Shown here: positions 49,701 to 62,035 of the stretch, in pieces
Layout of the letters: every line of letters begins with the position of its first letter
Numbering within the stretch: position 1 is the stretch's first letter
Source of the DNA: Stichopus chloronotus
Lineage: Eukaryota > Echinodermata > Holothuroidea > Aspidochirotida > Stichopodidae
NCBI GenBank assembly: GCA_021234535.1
Contig: CM037843.1
Coordinates: 13,539,979-13,603,978 of the forward strand
Length of the DNA: 64,000 bases
Direction: 5' to 3'
Notes under the pieces: generated by a model
The model's database searches: none
What the model was told of the DNA's origin: nothing
What the model saw: the letters and a program-made list of their open reading frames with translations, nothing else
Translations under genes and position numbers: made by a program

Positions 49701-52700
49701 AGCTATCATGAAATTAACTTAATGATGTAGAAACACCCTTTTCATTAAGTTGTTACAATTGTAGCATCAGATAGGAATACATTTGTATCATTAGCAAATA
49801 AAGCAGTAGAAATATCAGGAACAGCACTACTAATGTCATTAATATAAATCCGAAACAGTGAAGGTCCTAAGAACAGATAGCTTGGGGGTACTCCACTGGA
49901 GTAGTGACATCTGAATAACTGTCTGGAGAAAGTATTATGGATAAAAAAAAACACTGTCCAGATAAAGAAACACATGCCAACTAAAAAAACTTAAATGCAG
50001 AACACCCACACTGTTATCCACTTCCTATATATATTATTCTGTGACTTTTATTTGTCAAGGGTAACTGTGATTCAATTAACAATATCCACCAACTGAAATA
50101 TGAAACCAAAATGAGGGTTTTCAACAAGCAGTTTCTAATGGAAAATTTCATGATTTGAGAGTCATGTCGGCTGCACTCACACACAAAAGGAAAAGTCCAT
50201 TTAAGGTTTGTTGAGAGGATTCTTGTTATGTTGTTGGAAATGCTGAATATCTAGTTTTGTCTTGTATGTCAAAAGGTCATGCAATACCCAGACCAGCCTT
50301 CAAATTTCATTCATATCCGTTACTTTACAAGTCATGGGCAGCATGTTATGTACATTCTAAGACAAAATCAGAGCAACCTCTGTTTATCCTTTTGTCTGAT
50401 GGCAATTAGCATAAAATTACAAAGACTGGGGAAAGGAGGGGGGAGGGAAGGTTGTAAGAATAAAAGTGGGATGGCGAATGAGAAGAGGGTGAGGTAGAGA
50501 TTGATGGCAAAAGATTTCCTCGGTTATTTTTCCAAACAGCTCACAATATCAAACTTAAACCTGGGTTTTCCATGTTTTTATCCACTTTAAAGCCACATTT
50601 GATCATCATTATGTTACATTCAAGGACGAAGAGAGGTGATCTGCCTTTCTCTTAATTACCAACTAGTTCCATCCACTACCTAGCGGCTACATATATCGAC
50701 AATTGTATTCATTTGCTGAGAGCATGCAAATGAAATAGTCACATATGAGAGAAAGGCATGTATGTGATTGAAAACAACAATCATGTGTGTGATTGAAAAA
50801 AAAAAAAAAAATCATAAATAAAAAGCGTCTTGCTTTTTGAATCAGATTTGAAATACATGACACTTACATTTGTTTTAATAACTGCCTACATGGTTACAGC
50901 TGTAACGGTTTTATGACAGTTGCCATGGCAATTATGACTTCAGATGGATTTTAATCACAAAGCAGACTGAATCTGATGAATGTCAATCCATTCTCACTGA
51001 GATGGTAAAATGGATACTCACTTGCAGGTAACCAGATGGCTTCATCCATTCTTTTCCTAAATCTGAGTTTTTCTGATACATGATGGATGTGAGCTGATGG
51101 AAGATACAAAGATAATCAAATTGAGGGCATTAAGACAAATTGGAGTTCATCAGAGATTATTAAATGTTATATTTGTACAATAAGGGAAGAAACACCAAAC
51201 ATCAACAGGCCTTTCAGCATGTTTTGAAAAAAATATTTATAAATTTAGGTTTTTTACATAAAATTCTATACTTATTTAAGCCACTAGTTGTGACTTTCAT
51301 GGAAATTTTACAGCCATGTATGCAGCTCCTATGAAAGTACGTTCTTGAGATCGACACCTGGTGAGAAGCAGGATGTTCGATAACAGGTCCACGCTGATGT
51401 CACAGTGAATAAATTTGCAACATCTATGTCACTACTGAACCAAAAAGGAATACCTGTAGGAAACCGTAACTCACAAACTCAGTAGAAGAACCAGGGGTAG
51501 CTGTCAGGGTCCCAGTGATGGGAAGTGATGCCCCTTTTAAACAAATCTTAATGTCAGTGGGTGCTAAAAAATTTATTAAGGTCACCTGCATAGGACTATC
51601 TAAGCAAAGCGCCACCATCAGTTGGCTCAGAGCGTACAGGAACATTTTTTGTAAATACCAACCCTGTCATATGACCACGAATGGCAATTCTCAGGTGTCA
51701 TAAGCTGCATGTGCCCAGTACTGAAATAGAAACCTTATGCCTGTAATTTCTTAATCATTGAAGAAAATGACAATCCATGAACCAGAGCACCAAGGGTACA
51801 GAGGGCTCACACCTGAACACCGTGAAGATACCATTTACATATCATTACGTCAAATCACAGGAACCACTATCATTATACCAAATCATCGACATTGTATGAA
51901 GGAATCTTTTGGACTGCACAATACAGAACTTCAAAAACTAGAGCACCAACAGAGCAGAAGTTCGAACTTTATCAATAACTTTGCAAAAGTTTTGACGGGT
52001 GCTACCAATTAACAATGGTTATAATTAGCTTCACTATTCACATCCCAATAATTGTGACAACTGTCGATTTTTATTTTTCTCCCGGCAGGGTTTGTACTGG
52101 CTGTGGGTACAAGAATTAGTACTAATGTGGAAAAGTGAACGGTCACAAGTTTTCCAAAACCAATTAAATCATTAACTACTATCTCAATTGTATTTGGACA
52201 CATCATAGGGATCCTCTTAGTTTGATCATTGACCTGTCACTAAAAGCCTTACGTTAAGGAAACTTGAAACAAAATTGACAGGTTTGTGAAGACCAACTAG
52301 TTCATAAAACAATTCAAAGTGCCCCTTGAATGTCCATATACTGGTCAATGTAGCTCAACTCAATATTGAGTTTCATTTAGTGCACCAACTGACACTGTCC
52401 CATTGCTCAATGATCATTCATGCACAAAAGGGATATTTGAGATGTGTATGATAGTTTAAGGGGTGCTTTAACAGTGGAAGGAGAAGCATTTTGTAGGATT
52501 TCATAAAATGGGCCATAGGGCCCACACAGAACCATACACTACAAATTCATGAACACCCTAAGATAACCACTAATAGAGTATCATTATGACAAACCACCAA
52601 CATTGTACAAGACAATCTGTAGGGGAAGAAGCATCTTGCAAAATTTCATAAAATGGTCCATAGGGTTCACATAGGACCTTGAACTGGCAAGTTTCTGAAA

Positions 52701-55700
52701 ACCACACATGGACTACAAACCATGGAACATTGTGTCCAAGTTAAATATAAATATATTAAAGCATGTGTGAGAAGCAGTATTCAAACAAAATTTCATAGAA
52801 TGGGATATAGGGTCCACAAAGGGGCCTTGGACCAAAAAGTCCCTGAACACCATAAAGGTACCATTGAGAGATTATCATTGTGACAAGCCATCAACATTGC
52901 ACAAGAGAATCTGTGGGAAGAGAAACATTCCGCAGAATTTCATAAAATGGGGTGAAGAACCCACATGGGACCTTAGACCACAACTTGTTGAAGCCCTTAA
53001 ATGGCCCATCACTTATGAAACATTGTGTCCAAGTTTCATACAAATCCATGAAAGCATGATGGAGGAGAAAGCATTTTGGACAATTGTGACCAGACAGAGA
53101 GATGGACAGATACAGAGAAGAAAGATGGATGGAGCCCTATCACAATAGCTCACAACAGTTACCTGGTGCAAGCTAAAATTGTCATAATTTGGATTACCAA
53201 ATTTCTATTGAATGTTTTCAACTATCGAATTGCCTTTGCTCCTTCGGCAGCCGCACTTTAAGATTGGTGGAAGCAACGGATCTTTAGGCCATCATCAGTT
53301 GGTGAAGAACGGACCAGAAAATGTTTGGCCAAAAACACCACCCAGATCAGCATAAATGGCATTTCCAGAATAATTTTGTTTCTTTGTTTATGCCTCACCC
53401 TATCCCCTACGAATAAATGTGGCTAAAATTTCTTTTCAAGTAAAAGCAGTTTTCAAGTCAATATATGACTGGGGGGTGGAGGTTCAAAGGTTTCATAGTT
53501 GTGAACAATAACTTACAGAGGGAAGTAAAACAAACTCGACAATTTCTTGCTCCTATTACTTCCAAATGTCGTAATCAAATCTTGTTTTCGTCTCCATAAT
53601 TTCTAGAGAACAATGAAGTCGAACCTGTCTCTGCAATTTACGCAGGGGCTTCTACTTTGCATGACAAAGATATCAATGACTTCACTTTCAGCACGAATTT
53701 GGACACTACCTGTAACAATACTGACTATGAGTAAAATCATAGCCAGAAAATATCTGAAAGATGAGTGCATAGTTCTCTTTCAGGTTTTGTGACAGGCGAT
53801 CTTTTCCTCCACTTTCTCTTTTCTGAAATGCTGATGAAGAACGAAGGTAGGATAACTGGGCAATTACCAGTGCAACTCATATTGCAACTTTAAATAAGGG
53901 TGCTACTATTACAATAGCACTCACTGACATGACCAAGCCTCTAGGTGGAAAACTGATGGTATGTTTATATAGTTACTGCAAAATCATTGCACCAGCATAA
54001 CCCTTTTTGGAAGCAAAATAATTCATAGGAACCATAGCTGCACTGATTCAAAAGAGAAGGTACACCTGATACGTGTCTGAGAGGTGGGTGTTTGACTAAG
54101 GGGAGGGAAACGGTTGCTGGACTGTTAGAAATTAAATGTGGGCCATGAGTTCAAGTTATTAAACATTCACAGAGAGAATCACAGGAATGTTGATTTCATT
54201 TAAAATCAGCTCTAGGTTTGAGTACTGTTGCCTTAACATAAACATTGTGTCGTGTGTGCACACTGTGTGGGCAACAGAAATAGAAGTAGAAATAGAAGAA
54301 ATACGAGATTATATGTACATCCCAAATGTGAGCCACGTAAAGCACACATGTACACAAATGACATTCCAGGACAAGAGAAATGTACAAGCAATACAAAATC
54401 TTTATCAATAATACTGATTTCTACGATTTACCTTTAATTTTATTCTACTTTATGCAAGATGCCCATTTTCAACCAAATTTTACGAATTTTATGCCACTCT
54501 GGGAGGCCTGCATTCCATCTTTCAAAGATCATGAAAAAAAAACTCCAGTGAAAGAAAGAGGGGCAGTATTCCAACCGAATGGGTCGGACAGCATGTCACG
54601 AGTTTTAGCAACAGTGACCTCTACCTTGTCAAAGCCACATCTGAAATGCTGAAGCAACGCTGACGGGATAAACAACAAATAATTACCTGGCAATGTGTCC
54701 AAGGGCTTGCCCTATAAATTTTGCATTTAAATCTTTTCACTTATACACAAAACAATCTCCCCATGCCCCTAACCCCAGGTAATAAATTAGGCAGGAAACT
54801 TAGACTTACCTACTCCAAAAAAAAGTGGACAAATAAATATGCTGGAAGTGGTTCCAAGGCACGGCGTCAACAAAGGCAGCATACAAGCTCTAAATACAAA
54901 TTCTTCTGTGAATGGTGCCTGAAAGGTCCAGAATAATAATTAAAAATTGCAAAATGTTAAACAGAAACAGCAACTGTATAACTCAGCCGTTCTCTAACGG
55001 GTTCTTAACCTGATAGAGGTAACTGTGCTTGAACGCAGAACCGTAGTGCAACAGTGCCAGGCTCATTTATGTGTCGACCTACTCATATATTTGAGTGAGT
55101 TACTCAGGAAACTGGTGCTAGCGCTACAGGTGAAAACTTCGAGGGTAACTTTTGATATATTTTAGTAGGGGGTGCCTAACTGGAAGGGGAGAACGGGATG
55201 AGTGGGTAAAGAACCACAGGTGTATTGGATAATGACTGCAGGAGGAGTAGAGCACTTGCAATGTTACCATGGGGCCAGGGTAGGGTTTATCTGAGTTTTT
55301 GCTTCCTTCTGACAGGACCCTCTCTCGTAATATTTTATGTTCTGTTTACGGCTGCGACTACTTTAAAAGTACAGTCACCTTTGAGGCACACATTTTGAAC
55401 ACCCATCCACTCTGGCACTCTCCCACAGAGAGATCAGTAGACTGACACAAAACATTCAAAAGTATGTTGACATCCTGTGCGTGATCTGCACTGGAACATG
55501 CCAATCAAACAGCAAAATGACGAGCAAACGCAGCCCTAACAGCATCAGATGACGTGCAGGACTGCTGACTATGACATACTGTGGAGCAAACGAGTATTAA
55601 AGAGGAATCAAGACTACACATTCAGACCTGATGTTTAGGGAGAGCGATGCATGCATCTCTGATGAGGTTAGCGAAGAATGTAATGACAAGTTCTTTCACA

Positions 55701-56607
55701 ATTTACCACACCTCATGAAATATTTCTATGGAAGCTAGCAGCAGCTTGAAGTTATGAACCATTCATCAGATCTTTTACTAACATAATTACTTTACAAATT
55801 TGATCACTGATGAAATCCAGTTACAAAATCGAAGCCCCTCTGATTGGGCAGGCCTGTCCACTTTATTCACCACCAACAAGAGGTAGGCCTAGTACCCTAC
55901 AACAGTTTAACTTACCCTCAAGTTCACAGATTGCTCCAAATACCAAAGTGACCACAAACTGTCACACAGCCACACCACAATTATTTTAGTCATCTCTCCT
56001 AACATTTTATCATTCATAATAAAGAAATCAAATACGAAATACATTTTTTAAGTGATAGCTGCTTTTACTATTCATCCCCCCCCCCCTTCAATATGCATTT
56101 CCCCTCTGACTGGCTTTGCACTGCTGTTTCATTTTCAGGCAAGTGTCACTTCCAGTGTATTAGTATCATTAATGTTGGTGACCATTATCTCAGCCTACAG
56201 TCAGATTATATCATAACATGAATACAAATAGCCGAGGTAGCCAACTGACAGGTACGTCTGCCAATCCTGTCATTTTGTTTTAAGCAAGAAGAGCCTTCTT
56301 GAGACATGGTATCGATACAAAAACAAATATTTTCTATAAAGGGTAGAAAACTCCCCCTTAAGGATTCTCAGAAAGTTCTTAGAAGCCTACTGTGAGGTGT
56401 TTGTCTTTATCAACATGTTGGTTATTCATCATCATCAATTGTATACCTACCGCAACACCAAGACGATTCATTACTTTGCAATACACTTTTTTGAAGAGAA
56501 TCTAAGCTTTTCAAATGAAAGTCACTTTCTACATACCACTACATAGTTTCTGAGCCACAGTATATGAGTTGTACTAGCAGGAACTCTGAACTTCCTTCCA
56601 GTATGAG
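46489..56607 (-). CDS. RCE1: RCE1 CAAX prenyl endopeptidase, 3' part (5 exons, 5' end missing)
   Basis: Exons 56607-56537, 54918-54810, 51093-51022, 48439-48377 and 46703-46489 join in phase to give the last 175 or so residues; human RCE1 is about 330. Motifs in order: [18 protein letters not shown] with the catalytic EExxxR glutamates, FFGVGAHIHH reading as FxxxH once the junction is made, [18 protein letters not shown], and SHAFCN (HxxxN). Hydrophobic segments alternate with these, as expected for an ER multi-pass protein. Family knowledge: RCE1 removes the last three residues from farnesylated or geranylgeranylated CAAX proteins such as Ras and lamins in the ER membrane. The N-terminal membrane segments were searched for on the minus strand up to 64 kb and not recognised. 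They may lie beyond the window edge. Confidence 0.92.
47600..47985 (+). repeat. Degenerate AT-rich tandem array
   Basis: Variants of GAATATTGATCCTAATAGTG recur every 22-30 bases (for example GAATATTGACCTTAACTAGG, GAACATTGATGCTAATAGGG, GAATATTTATCCTAATAGTG). It lies in the RCE1 intron before the terminal exon. Confidence 0.7.
48377..48439 (-). CDS. RCE1: RCE1 exon: [12 protein letters not shown]
   Basis: The acceptor follows a long pyrimidine/T tract ending ttgcag, and the donor is ACTG|gtgagt; 63 nt. The translation [20 protein letters not shown] is nearly the family consensus for this membrane segment. Confidence 0.93.
49745..49975 (-). pseudogene. Reverse-transcriptase fragment of a non-LTR retrotransposon
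   Basis: A short open frame in the RCE1 intron carries [21 protein letters not shown] and then LFANDTNVF. These match RT blocks usually written SGVPQGSxLGPLLFxIYIND and FADDTN. The catalytic YADD/FADD is FAND here, and only about 75 residues remain, so it is a dead remnant, probably of a Jockey/CR1-like LINE. Its orientation is the same as RCE1. Confidence 0.75.
51022..51093 (-). CDS. RCE1: RCE1 exon: AHIHH histidine motif
   Basis: The acceptor is cttccatcag and the donor GCAA|gtgagt; 72 nt. It encodes [16 protein letters not shown] and ends IWLPA. The histidines form the second conserved motif of the family. Confidence 0.92.
51600..51720 (-). repeat. Dispersed repeat, inverted copy in an RCE1-flanking intron
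   Basis: AAGCGCCACCATCAGTTGGC is the inverted core, and AAGCTGCATGTGCCCAG downstream matches the inverted terminus block. Confidence 0.55.
51760..53130 (+). repeat. Diverged tandem repeats of roughly 150-200 bp
   Basis: Blocks such as GCATTTTGTAGGATTTCATA, AAATGGNCCATAGGG, ATCATTRTGACAARCCAYCA and ACATTGTGTCCAAGTT recur three to four times. The last unit ends in GACCAGACAGAGAGATGGAC, resembling GACGGAC-type tails of repeats found in many marine invertebrates. No reading frame survives through it. Confidence 0.75.
52118..52315 (+). repeat. Interspersed ~190-bp repeat, copy A
   Basis: It shares colinear blocks with 61865-62035: GGTCACAAGTTTTCCAAAA, GGGATCCT, TTTGATCATTGACC, AAACTTG and TTGACAGGTTT. 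Confidence 0.55.
54810..54918 (-). CDS. RCE1: RCE1 exon: catalytic EEFVFR motif
   Basis: The acceptor is acctttcag and the donor GTAG|gtaagt; 109 nt. It encodes [17 protein letters not shown], then FICPLFFGV, with the two glutamates of the CAAX protease EExxxR motif. Confidence 0.95.
56537..56607 (-). CDS. RCE1: RCE1 exon: WLRNYVV
   Basis: The acceptor is ttgctttcag and the donor GTG|gtatgt; 71 nt, two bases then 23 codons ending [10 protein letters not shown]. This corresponds to the MRWLRNQVI segment just before the active-site glutamates. Confidence 0.8.
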
Positions 56608-59600
56608 CTGAAAGCAAAAAAAAAAATTGTACAAATAAATATTTCCCACTTAATATTTTCAGATGTCAAAACGTCACGCAGTGCTATACATGAACATGAA
56701 CTCTACCAGCCATGAAGTTTTTCACATCCAAAAAGAAGGAAGATTTCACAAGTTGACTGCTACAGACAACCGATGACTTTTATGAATGCCCAAAAACAGC
56801 TCGCACATGAAATATGAAATTGGCTGAAAATTGCTACATGTATTGGACTTCTGTGGTCGTATGGCCACCCTAACATGTCCTAATTTACACCAATGCTTCA
56901 ACTGATGAAGGGTTCAGTGTTCACCAGCTCTTCAAGATAATGTATACTGTAACTCATGGACTGAGTGGAGATGGAAACTCGCAGACAGTCAGATGACTGA
57001 GCTCTGAAGAAACCTTAGAATACAAGTAATGAACGTTTATGAGTGCAATAGTATGACTAACTTCATGGGTTGAAAGACTGAAGGATCTATTCCACGAGGT
57101 AAGGCCAAGTTGAATAGAACGCTCCATCTTTCAATGAATGAAGTAATTTACACTACCACATGAATGAAACATGGTCATTATTCAGTCAAAATTTGATTCC
57201 ATAAGACAAGAGGGTATGGCCTTTCTGTTTTGTATGTTGTGTAATTGACAATCCCTGTTGAGGTGATATTGAGAAGTGGCATGCACGCATGTACGTACAT
57301 ACTGCAATGGAATAATCACTGACTCATTGAGGTAGGTTTTAGGATGAACTTAACCCCATAATTTGTGGGTAAGTACAGTTTAACCGACAGCTGAACGTCA
57401 TAATGGTGATGATGGTGCTGAATCACGCATGGCATGTGACCACCAATCCACCAATCAGATGCAGAGGAATAAATAAGGTGTTATATAATACAGAATGGAA
57501 CAGACTGGATGTACAAATCTTCCAGAGATATAAATTGTCATCAACACTTAAGGAGTTTTAAGACGAGCTTGGTATCTGAAACATGTACACAGAGGACTCA
57601 AGGAATAAGGATATTGGAGACTAATGTAACGCTGTTTAAAGAAATTGTCTGACACCTTTAAATATAATAATAATCTGATCCCTATATGATCCCTCCTGAC
57701 ATATATACGATCCCTCTTGACATAGTCTTATACATTTTTCCTAATACGCAGAGACTAATATATTTCCCAGATCCATTCAATAGTCTAAAATGACCTTGGT
57801 AATGTGTGGTGTGCAAAAACTCGCTTGTGCTTGTAAGCAAACTATACCCTGCAGTAAATTCCACTTTTGGTGCCAATAAATATTGCAGATGGTTTAGTTT
57901 CATTCATTTCTTCATACAAGGGATAAAAGCAGTCTTTCAGTTTGTGCAACTATTGTGAGGGAACCAGCTACCCTCAGCATAGAAATGTAGGCCAAATTTG
58001 TAATGATCCACGTATAGGCTTTGTCATTGCCTTAATAGCATTGAACACTTAATCAAACACTGGAGCAGAAGCTATTCCTTTTTGTACCCTCTTTGGGTAA
58101 TCTCATATACAGGAATTGTAAAGCCCAGCCAACACACATAGGCTGTGTTCCGCAGATCATCCACAACCCCAGACTCATATCTTGTCCTTCAACCATCTGA
58201 AGAAACCTCAAATGGTGAGAGAGCTTGCCAACTGGATAAACACTGCACGGATCAAACTGTCAGTCAAAACCAGTGAGCCGGCCGTCTTGACAGAGTTTCT
58301 CCCAATTTCCTGACGATTTATGTCATCTAATGAGCAAGAGTAATTGCTGTGATATTCGACTGCTACTTGTGCTATCACAAAGGGGGAAACAAAAACGGAT
58401 GACGACGAAGATGCCATCTTAGCCATGATTTGGATAAAGCAATTAGAGAGATTCTCCTTCACAGATGGAACATTAATGAAATCAACGATCTTTTTGACAA
58501 ACACGTAGAACCGGCAGCATTGTGCACAAGCCCCAGTTAAACTGTGGAGAGCTGTGCACTACAGCAAGGTAGATACCCGTTGCGGATCCTTCACACTGCC
58601 AAACTATCGGTGCTGTGGCTTCAGTGTTTACTGGTAAAATGGTACCATTTGAAGTGAATGCATACGCCTATTTGACAATAATACCGTACTGCCCATTTCA
58701 TTCCGCTGGTGGGGCGGAAGGGGGGGGGATAACTGACGGCAAAACAAAAGAGTATTTGGGACTGAGCTAAATATCGGCCGCAAATGTTCAGGAAATGAAA
58801 CTGTGATAGTACAACATTGACACACGGTTCATTCTATGGAAACACGGAACTACCGTAAGCTGCAGACACACACAAAGTTAAATAACTTGACTGCAACAGC
58901 TGTGAAACATCTGATTTGACCAAATAGCTTACTACTGTTTTGTCACATGTAATTGTTTCAATTACAGACAGATTAAAACCTGGAGACCATGTAAACGATT
59001 TTTTGGCAGCACTGTATGCCATACACTTTGAACGCACAGATGTCGATATTTTTGCTGTTCATTCTTGTTTGAGAAGATGCTTTTAATCTTGTTCCCATAT
59101 GGTAAAGGTGTATTACCGAACATGTCAAGAGAGGTGACTGAAGGTGCATTTCGACAACGAAATCAATCATGACCTAACCTTATACAAACGCATAAACAGG
59201 GAACTAACTTTAAAGGTGACAGATCATCTTATAAGATCTCGTGTCACGTCTTTTCTTGTTAACTATCTTCAAATGTTGCTGGTCTGTTACTCTTTACGTG
59301 GATTTGGGTACAATGAATACTGACTAGTATGACAGCAAAACAGTACACAAACACATGCTCTAACAATGTGTCATGGCTGCTTGCAAAACGAGACAGTAAC
59401 TGACTGATATTTGCAAAGGGTTATCGAGAAGAGACCGACGTCGCGTGAGATTCAATAAGATGATCGTTCGCCTTTAAACATAACCAAACTTACAAACACA
59501 TGGATGAAGTTTGTCGTGTCTGATAAGCTTAAAGTGAAATTACCAGGAAACAGTTGTTCTGATCTGGACAAACAAACGAATAGCCGTCAATCGTTCAGAT

Positions 59601-61285
59601 GGCACTAGACTAAATCATAAAATCAAGTTTCATCTTACATTGTTTGTTGCATGTAACTGTTTCGATTACAGGCAGCAACCTCTTGGGAACAATGGACTTT
59701 CATAGCAGGCCATTTTTTCTTTCACTGCAGTATCGCTTAATTGCACCAAAGTTTGAGATGTTTTCTCTGCACGTGTGACTGGGTATCTAATTGTGCCCTA
59801 TGTACACTACCGTATTTTAAAGTGAGTGTGCAACACCTCCACTTCAACTGAGGAGACATTCATCTTACACTCAAATTGTAACTTCCTACTTCATCTGTTG
59901 AAGTCATGAGCAATGACATCCTGTGATCGGAAAGCAAGACCCTCAGGGTTCCACGGATGGGAGACGGCGAGGGAACCCAAAACAGACGAACCAAGGCATC
60001 TGTGACTTTGAGGTCACTGTAATTTCATTTCACAATAATTGTGGATTATTGTTGGGAATGTGGGGTGAGACAATGGAATACAATATTGGGTTTTAGGGTG
60101 GTCACATGGTAGGCAAGGGGACAAGTTTGTGAGAATCTTCTTATTTTGGTATTTAGTAGGAGAACCCCCTCAACACTCTGGGCCCTTGGACATTGTCCCC
60201 TCTGTCCAGCTGTTTTTTTATGCACCTAATGATAAGTGATTTAAGTATAAATCCCTGTTTGCTGATGAACTTGTCTCATACAAGAGAAGATAAATTTCTT
60301 ATTCCAAATGCACTTTAAATGAGTGATTTTCATGAAGAAAGCCTACCACAAACTGAGGAATGCCATTTTATTCCAAGTCTTCTTGTGGCACACGTAATTG
60401 CCAGCAGAAACACTACAACAGTCCAGGTGAACAAATTGCATATTCAACACGTGGGTCAACATAATTGCTTATTCAACAAAGGCCAACATATTGCATATTC
60501 AGTGATAGGAACCTCTCCTAAGCAGTCTTCACGGTGCTTGGAAACAAAATATTAATATTCTGTAATCTTGCAAAATTTAATTTAGCTCAAAACATTGCAA
60601 CCACAGACTTCTAGATAAAGCAATGCCTATGTTTAAAGTTGCATTACACAGAAATGGTTCCATACTTTAAACAGATGCTTTTGGAAATCAATCTCGAGCA
60701 AATTCTCTGCAAAACGATTAAATTCAATACAGGAATGAGAAATGCACTGACGAGGAGTGATGATGAGATTAAATGAGGAGGGATGGTAAACTCATAAGAA
60801 GTCATAAATCACAAGATATAAAAACAAACTACTCAAAATTTCACTCATTTTGTCCAAAATTCTTAAATTGTTGTTGATTTCTCTGAGTGCAGTATTTTCT
60901 AGAGCTTTTCACTCTTTTAGATTCCTTCTCAGATTGTGAAGACGATGTCCAAGGGCATCGTCGACACAATTCTTTCTTTCAAGTCAAAATTGGAAGTGGT
61001 AACATTTTTTGGCTGTGGTATAGCAGCGACACGCTTGTCTTTGCTAAAAATCTTTTCTGAAATAAACAATGCTTTGAGTGTCAGGAAATCTAAAATGGAC
61101 GTTTTTTTCTCACAAACAACAGTTTGCTAATATTTGATGCCCTGGTTCCATCGACATAGACATTTTGTCGCTTACCGACTGAAAAGTAGAGCTCTGACAT
61201 ATCCTAGATGGACACATTTTTATTTTTTGCTGACCAATATTAAACCTTTACAGAGCCTTGCCAATGGCTTAATATTATCCAACAG

Positions 61286-61481
61286 ATGACAGAAAGAGAT
61301 ACATCACATCGAAAGCAAAAGGCGTCAAAGCTCAGGTTAAGAGCTTCTTCTGGAATGGTACTTAAGAGTAGATATTTTGAAAGGAATAGAAAAAAGAGAA
61401 AGGAATCGCAACAAACTATCACTCGATACTTTTGGGAGACACACTTACTGGCGACTAGATTTCAAGAGCAAATTCAACAAG
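61286..61481 (+). CDS. Weak plus-strand exon candidate with a PIP-box-like motif
   Basis: After tattatccaacag an open frame begins at an ATG and runs to CAAG|gtaaac. It is very basic (VLKSRYFERNRKKRKESQQ) and contains QQTITRYF, which fits the PCNA-binding consensus QxxIxx(F/Y)(F/Y). No adjoining exon or family could be secured, and the upstream splice site is mediocre. Confidence 0.22.
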
Positions 61482-61864
61482 GTAAACCAGAATAGAAACA
61501 GCTCTGTGATTTACTGTATAAGTCAACTGTGCTAACTACATTATATATTTCTGTAGTATCTTTATCATGCTGAGTTATTCCCAAAGTTGTTCAATGCTCA
61601 ATTCGACTGTTTAAAGATTGCTTCCAATCCATGAAAAAAAAGGTCTCCCAGTAGGCACAGATGAAACAACTTTTGATATTTTCTATTTTCCCTGTCAAGG
61701 AAGACAGCTGCACTTTCCTGCATGAGCTTGGTCGTAATTTGCATGCCACAAACTGAGTACATCTGACAGATTGACCGTTTTCACATTACAGTGCAAACTT
61801 TAAACGAACAAATGTTTTGAATCTGTTATCCTGACTTGTACTAGTTGAGTTCATATGAATTGAT

Positions 61865-62035
61865 GATGTGCAAAGTGTCTGGTCACAAATTTTCAAAAAC
61901 AAAATTCATACAATTATCACTCACTCATTATTGTTACACAAGGGAATCCTTTCACTTTGACCATTTGTCACAAGTATGTGAAGAAAACTTGACAGGTTTA
62001 GGATAATTTAATGAATTTCATAAAACTATTAAAAC
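61865..62035 (+). repeat. Interspersed ~190-bp repeat, copy B
   Basis: Partner of 52118-52315 with the same block order and orientation (GGTCACAAATTTTCAAAAA, GGGAATCCTTTCA, ACTTGACAGGTTTAGG). Confidence 0.55.

Noticed and set aside
58208..58504. Minus-strand frame MAKMASSSSSVFVSPF as the RCE1 N-terminus
   Set aside because: No donor joins it in phase to the exon at 56607, and the expected hydrophobic segments are missing.
60926..61066. Minus-strand frame KIFSKDKRVAAIPQP to a stop, after tttatttcag
   Set aside because: It looks like a terminal exon, but it matches no part of RCE1 and no family I recognise, and the opposite strand is equally open.
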